Positions 6,141 through 7,320 of a DNA stretch of 7,320 nucleotides are shown here, one piece after another; position 1 is the stretch's first letter; every line of letters begins with the position of its first letter. The DNA is from Spirochaetaceae bacterium (GTDB lineage: Bacteria > Spirochaetota > Spirochaetia > DSM-27196 > SKKC01). A program made the translations under genes and the position numbers. The notes below the pieces were generated by a model that was not told where the DNA came from, did not search any database, and worked only from the letters and a program-made list of their open reading frames with translations. The stretch spans positions 1 through 7,320 of the forward strand of contig PUOG01000168.1 of the NCBI GenBank assembly GCA_003552745.1, read 5' to 3'.

Positions 6141-6163
6141 CGGCGAGTCGTGCGACTCGTTGA
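6137..6163 (-). promoter_or_regulatory. Sigma-28 (FliA)-like promoter match upstream of CBM48 gene
   Basis: On the minus strand GCCGATTA (6144-6137) matches 7 of 8 of the flagellar sigma factor -10 GCCGATAA, and TCAA (6163-6160) matches 3 of 4 of the -35 TAAA at the correct 15-nt spacing. The -10 ends 10 nt before the ATG. It competes with the sigma-70 reading of the overlapping TATATT. Suggestive only. Confidence 0.3.
6144..6159. promoter_or_regulatory. 16-bp palindrome, probable operator
   Basis: CGAGTCG (6144-6150) and CGACTCG (6153-6159) are perfect 7-bp inverted arms around TG. The site lies just downstream of the plus-strand -10 and inside the -35/-10 spacer of the minus-strand promoter, the position expected for a dimeric repressor of both divergent genes. 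The regulator is unknown. Confidence 0.45.
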
Positions 6164-6172
6164 AGAATTCGT

Positions 6173-6203
6173 TACGATCGGGCCGAATCGGCCGACAATC
6201 GTA
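6173..6203 (+). repeat. Two-tier inverted repeat in the leader of the acidic-protein gene
   Basis: Outer arms TACGAT (6173-6178) and ATCGTA (6198-6203) enclose an inner palindrome GGCCGA-A-TCGGCC (6181-6193) with a 2/4-nt asymmetric internal loop. In RNA this would fold into a stem-loop ending 11 nt before the ATG at 6215, close enough to mask the ribosome site. No T-run follows, so it is not an intrinsic terminator. Confidence 0.4.
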
Positions 6204-6214
6204 GACGAGCGGCC

Positions 6215-7320
6215 ATGCCCAGCATCGAATCCATCCGGAAATTCAACCGCCATCTCGTGGAGCTCGGCGATGAGCCGAGTATCGCATCGGCGCGCGGCGA
6301 GGCAATCGAGGAGCCGCGCGAGCCACAGCCATTCACCGCCGCCGATGAAGCATCCGCGGAAGACGAGCCGCAGGATAGCGGCCTCAGGCCGCAGGATAGC
6401 GGCCGGGAAGAGGCCGGCGAGGCGGACGACGATGCCGGGGCGGGCATCGACGAGCTCTCGGCGCTGCTCGGCGACGAGGGCGATCAGGCTGAAGCGGCCG
6501 ACCAGTCGTGGGAAGAAGATCCATTCGCCGACATAGACTTCGATTTCGATGAGGCGTCGGAGGAATCGCAGCCTGCCGAGGCACCGCCGAGCGAAGAGCC
6601 GGAGTCGGAAGAGCCGTTTGACTTCGAGGAAGGGGAGCTGGGCGAGGCCGAGCCGGACGAGTTTGAGGCGGCCGAGCTCGGCGAAGCTGAACCGTTCGAG
6701 TTTGATGAAGGCGACCTGGGGGAGGCTGAGCCACCCGAGGCTGAAACCGAGGCCCCGGAAGAGCCCGCGCCGACCGAGCCGCCCGAGGCCGAAGCCGAGC
6801 CCGAAGCCCCGGAAGAGGCCGCGCCCGGCGAGCCACCGGTAGACGAGGGGGTAGGCCCAGACGAGCCACCCGGCGCCGAGGCCGAGCCCGAGACCGAAGA
6901 GCCCGGGTTCGGTATCGAGGGCGAAGACGACGATCTCGATTTCGCCGAAGAGTTCGCCTTCGAAGACGAGCCGGAAGCGGACATTCAGGATGTCTCCGAC
7001 GCCTTCGACGAAGCGGCGGAGGACCCGTTCGCAGGGCTCGAAGGCTTCGAGGATGAGGATGCGGAGGCCGAGCCGTCCGAACCATCCGAACCGGGTGACG
7101 AGGAGGAGCTCGATGAGGCGCTCGAAGGGTTCGAGCTCGGCGAAGCCGGCGACGAATCGGACGAGGATGACGAGCTGTTCGCGGGACTCGAGCTCGAAGA
7201 AGCGGGCGCAGCCGCCGAAGAGGAAGAGTTCAGTTTCGACCTCGGGGACGAGCTGGAGGGCGAAGCGGACACATCGGGAGAAACCGGTGAGCCGGGCGAG
7301 CAAACGCCGGGTGCCGAGCC
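6215..7320 (+). CDS. Extremely acidic protein with repeated FAGLE-like motifs (3' partial)
   Basis: The frame stays open from ATG 6215 to the right edge: 368 codons plus a partial Pro codon. The amino end MPSIESIRKFNRHLVELGDE and SARGEAIEEP look like a short folded or helical cap. From about residue 65 the chain is a low-complexity Glu/Asp/Pro/Ala/Gly region. I count 125 Asp+Glu among residues 71-360 (43%) and not one Lys, Arg or His from 65 to 368. Aromatic-hydrophobic patches recur: DELSALLGDE (79-88), DPFADIDFDF (102-111), DPFAGLEGFE (270-279), ELFAGLELEE (320-329). No signal peptide or membrane segment is seen in this part. The start has only a weak GAG-type Shine-Dalgarno. From memory the amino end is reminiscent of spirochaetal flagellar collar protein FlcA, whose TPR part would lie outside the window; that is a hypothesis. 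All other frames here are compositional shadows. Confidence 0.82.
   Translation, partial: MPSIESIRKFNRHLVELGDEPSIASARGEAIEEPREPQPFTAADEASAEDEPQDSGLRPQDSGREEAGEADDDAGAGIDELSALLGDEGDQAEAADQSWEEDPFADIDFDFDEASEESQPAEAPPSEEPESEEPFDFEEGELGEAEPDEFEAAELGEAEPFEFDEGDLGEAEPPEAETEAPEEPAPTEPPEAEAEPEAPEEAAPGEPPVDEGVGPDEPPGAEAEPETEEPGFGIEGEDDDLDFAEEFAFEDEPEADIQDVSDAFDEAAEDPFAGLEGFEDEDAEAEPSEPSEPGDEEELDEALEGFELGEAGDESDEDDELFAGLELEEAGAAAEEEEFSFDLGDELEGEADTSGETGEPGEQTPGAE
6367..6408 (+). repeat. 21-nt in-frame tandem duplication
   Basis: Units 6367-6387 and 6388-6408 share their first 17 bases (GCCGCAGGATAGCGGCC) exactly. In the reading frame of the acidic protein they encode PQDSGLR and PQDSGRE. The near-perfect DNA identity suggests a recent slippage duplication in the linker before the basic-free region. 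Confidence 0.8.
6731..6832 (+). repeat. Degenerate Pro/Glu/Ala repeat inside the acidic protein
   Basis: Two related units, 6731-6778 (PPEAETEAPEEPAPTE) and 6779-6832 (PPEAEAEPEAPEEAAPGE), differ by two inserted codons and several substitutions; a third weaker echo is PPGAEAEPETEEP. Just upstream the motif (E/D)LGEAEP occurs three times (141-147, 154-160, 167-173). This is repeat expansion of a disordered linker. Confidence 0.65.

Noticed and set aside
5416..6204. A 262-codon plus-strand frame opposite the CBM48 gene
   Set aside because: It is antisense to a protein with a signal peptide and clear CBM48 motifs.
6131..7303. A minus-strand frame of 390 codons and a Ser-rich frame of 166 codons opposite the acidic protein
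   Set aside because: They are low-complexity complements of Glu/Asp codons (Leu/Phe/Arg-rich and Ser-rich). The plus frame has a plausible amino end, domestic codon use and a promoter.
1..7320. Signs of a mobile island, defence system, CRISPR array or tRNA genes
   Set aside because: No repeats with spacers, no transposase, integrase, nuclease or toxin motifs, and no tRNA-like cloverleaf was recognised.

Overview
The window is a compact, GC-rich (about 60-65% by eye) bacterial chromosomal segment. The best guess for the host is a high-GC spirochaete (Spirochaetota). This rests on the look of the acyltransferase, the UPF0158-GNAT protein, the glycogen-binding secreted protein and the N-terminus of the acidic protein, all judged from memory without a search. 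Nothing looks mobile: there are no transposases, integrases, tRNAs, rRNAs or CRISPR repeats.

Layout, left to right. (1) 1-117, minus: the first 39 codons of enolase (eno), running off the left edge. (2) 118-254: a divergent promoter region. (3) 255-1970, plus: complete prolyl-tRNA synthetase (proS), overlapping by 16 nt a UPF0158-GNAT fusion protein (1955-2866). (4) 2882-3796, minus: a PlsC/LPLAT-type acyltransferase, convergent with the previous pair across a 15-nt gap. (5) 3797-3931: a second divergent region with a 10-bp-phased TGTCAA direct repeat and a GC hairpin. (6) 3932-5335, plus: a lipoprotein that looks like a shrunken, divergent oligopeptide-binding (SBP_bac_5) protein. (7) 5347-6126, minus: a secreted protein with two CBM48-like glycogen-binding modules, convergent across an 11-nt gap. 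(8) 6127-6214: a third divergent region with overlapping -10 elements, a 16-bp palindrome and a leader hairpin. (9) 6215 to the right edge, plus: an extremely acidic protein, open at the 3' end, with no Lys, Arg or His from residue 65 to residue 368.

The genes do not form one pathway. They are housekeeping (glycolysis, translation), lipid synthesis and envelope or secreted functions, arranged as alternating divergent and convergent units. Only proS and the GNAT gene look co-transcribed. A recurring theme is a -10-like hexamer exactly 6 nt upstream of the start codon (proS, the CBM48 gene and, weakly, the acyltransferase), which suggests leaderless transcripts, whereas eno has a normal Shine-Dalgarno leader.

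No clear-cut new system is visible. The most interesting items are the acidic protein with its repeated FAGLE-like motifs and palindrome-bearing promoter, the UPF0158-GNAT fusion, the eroded SBP-like lipoprotein, and the CBM48 pair in which each module keeps a different half of the usual ligand-binding signature.
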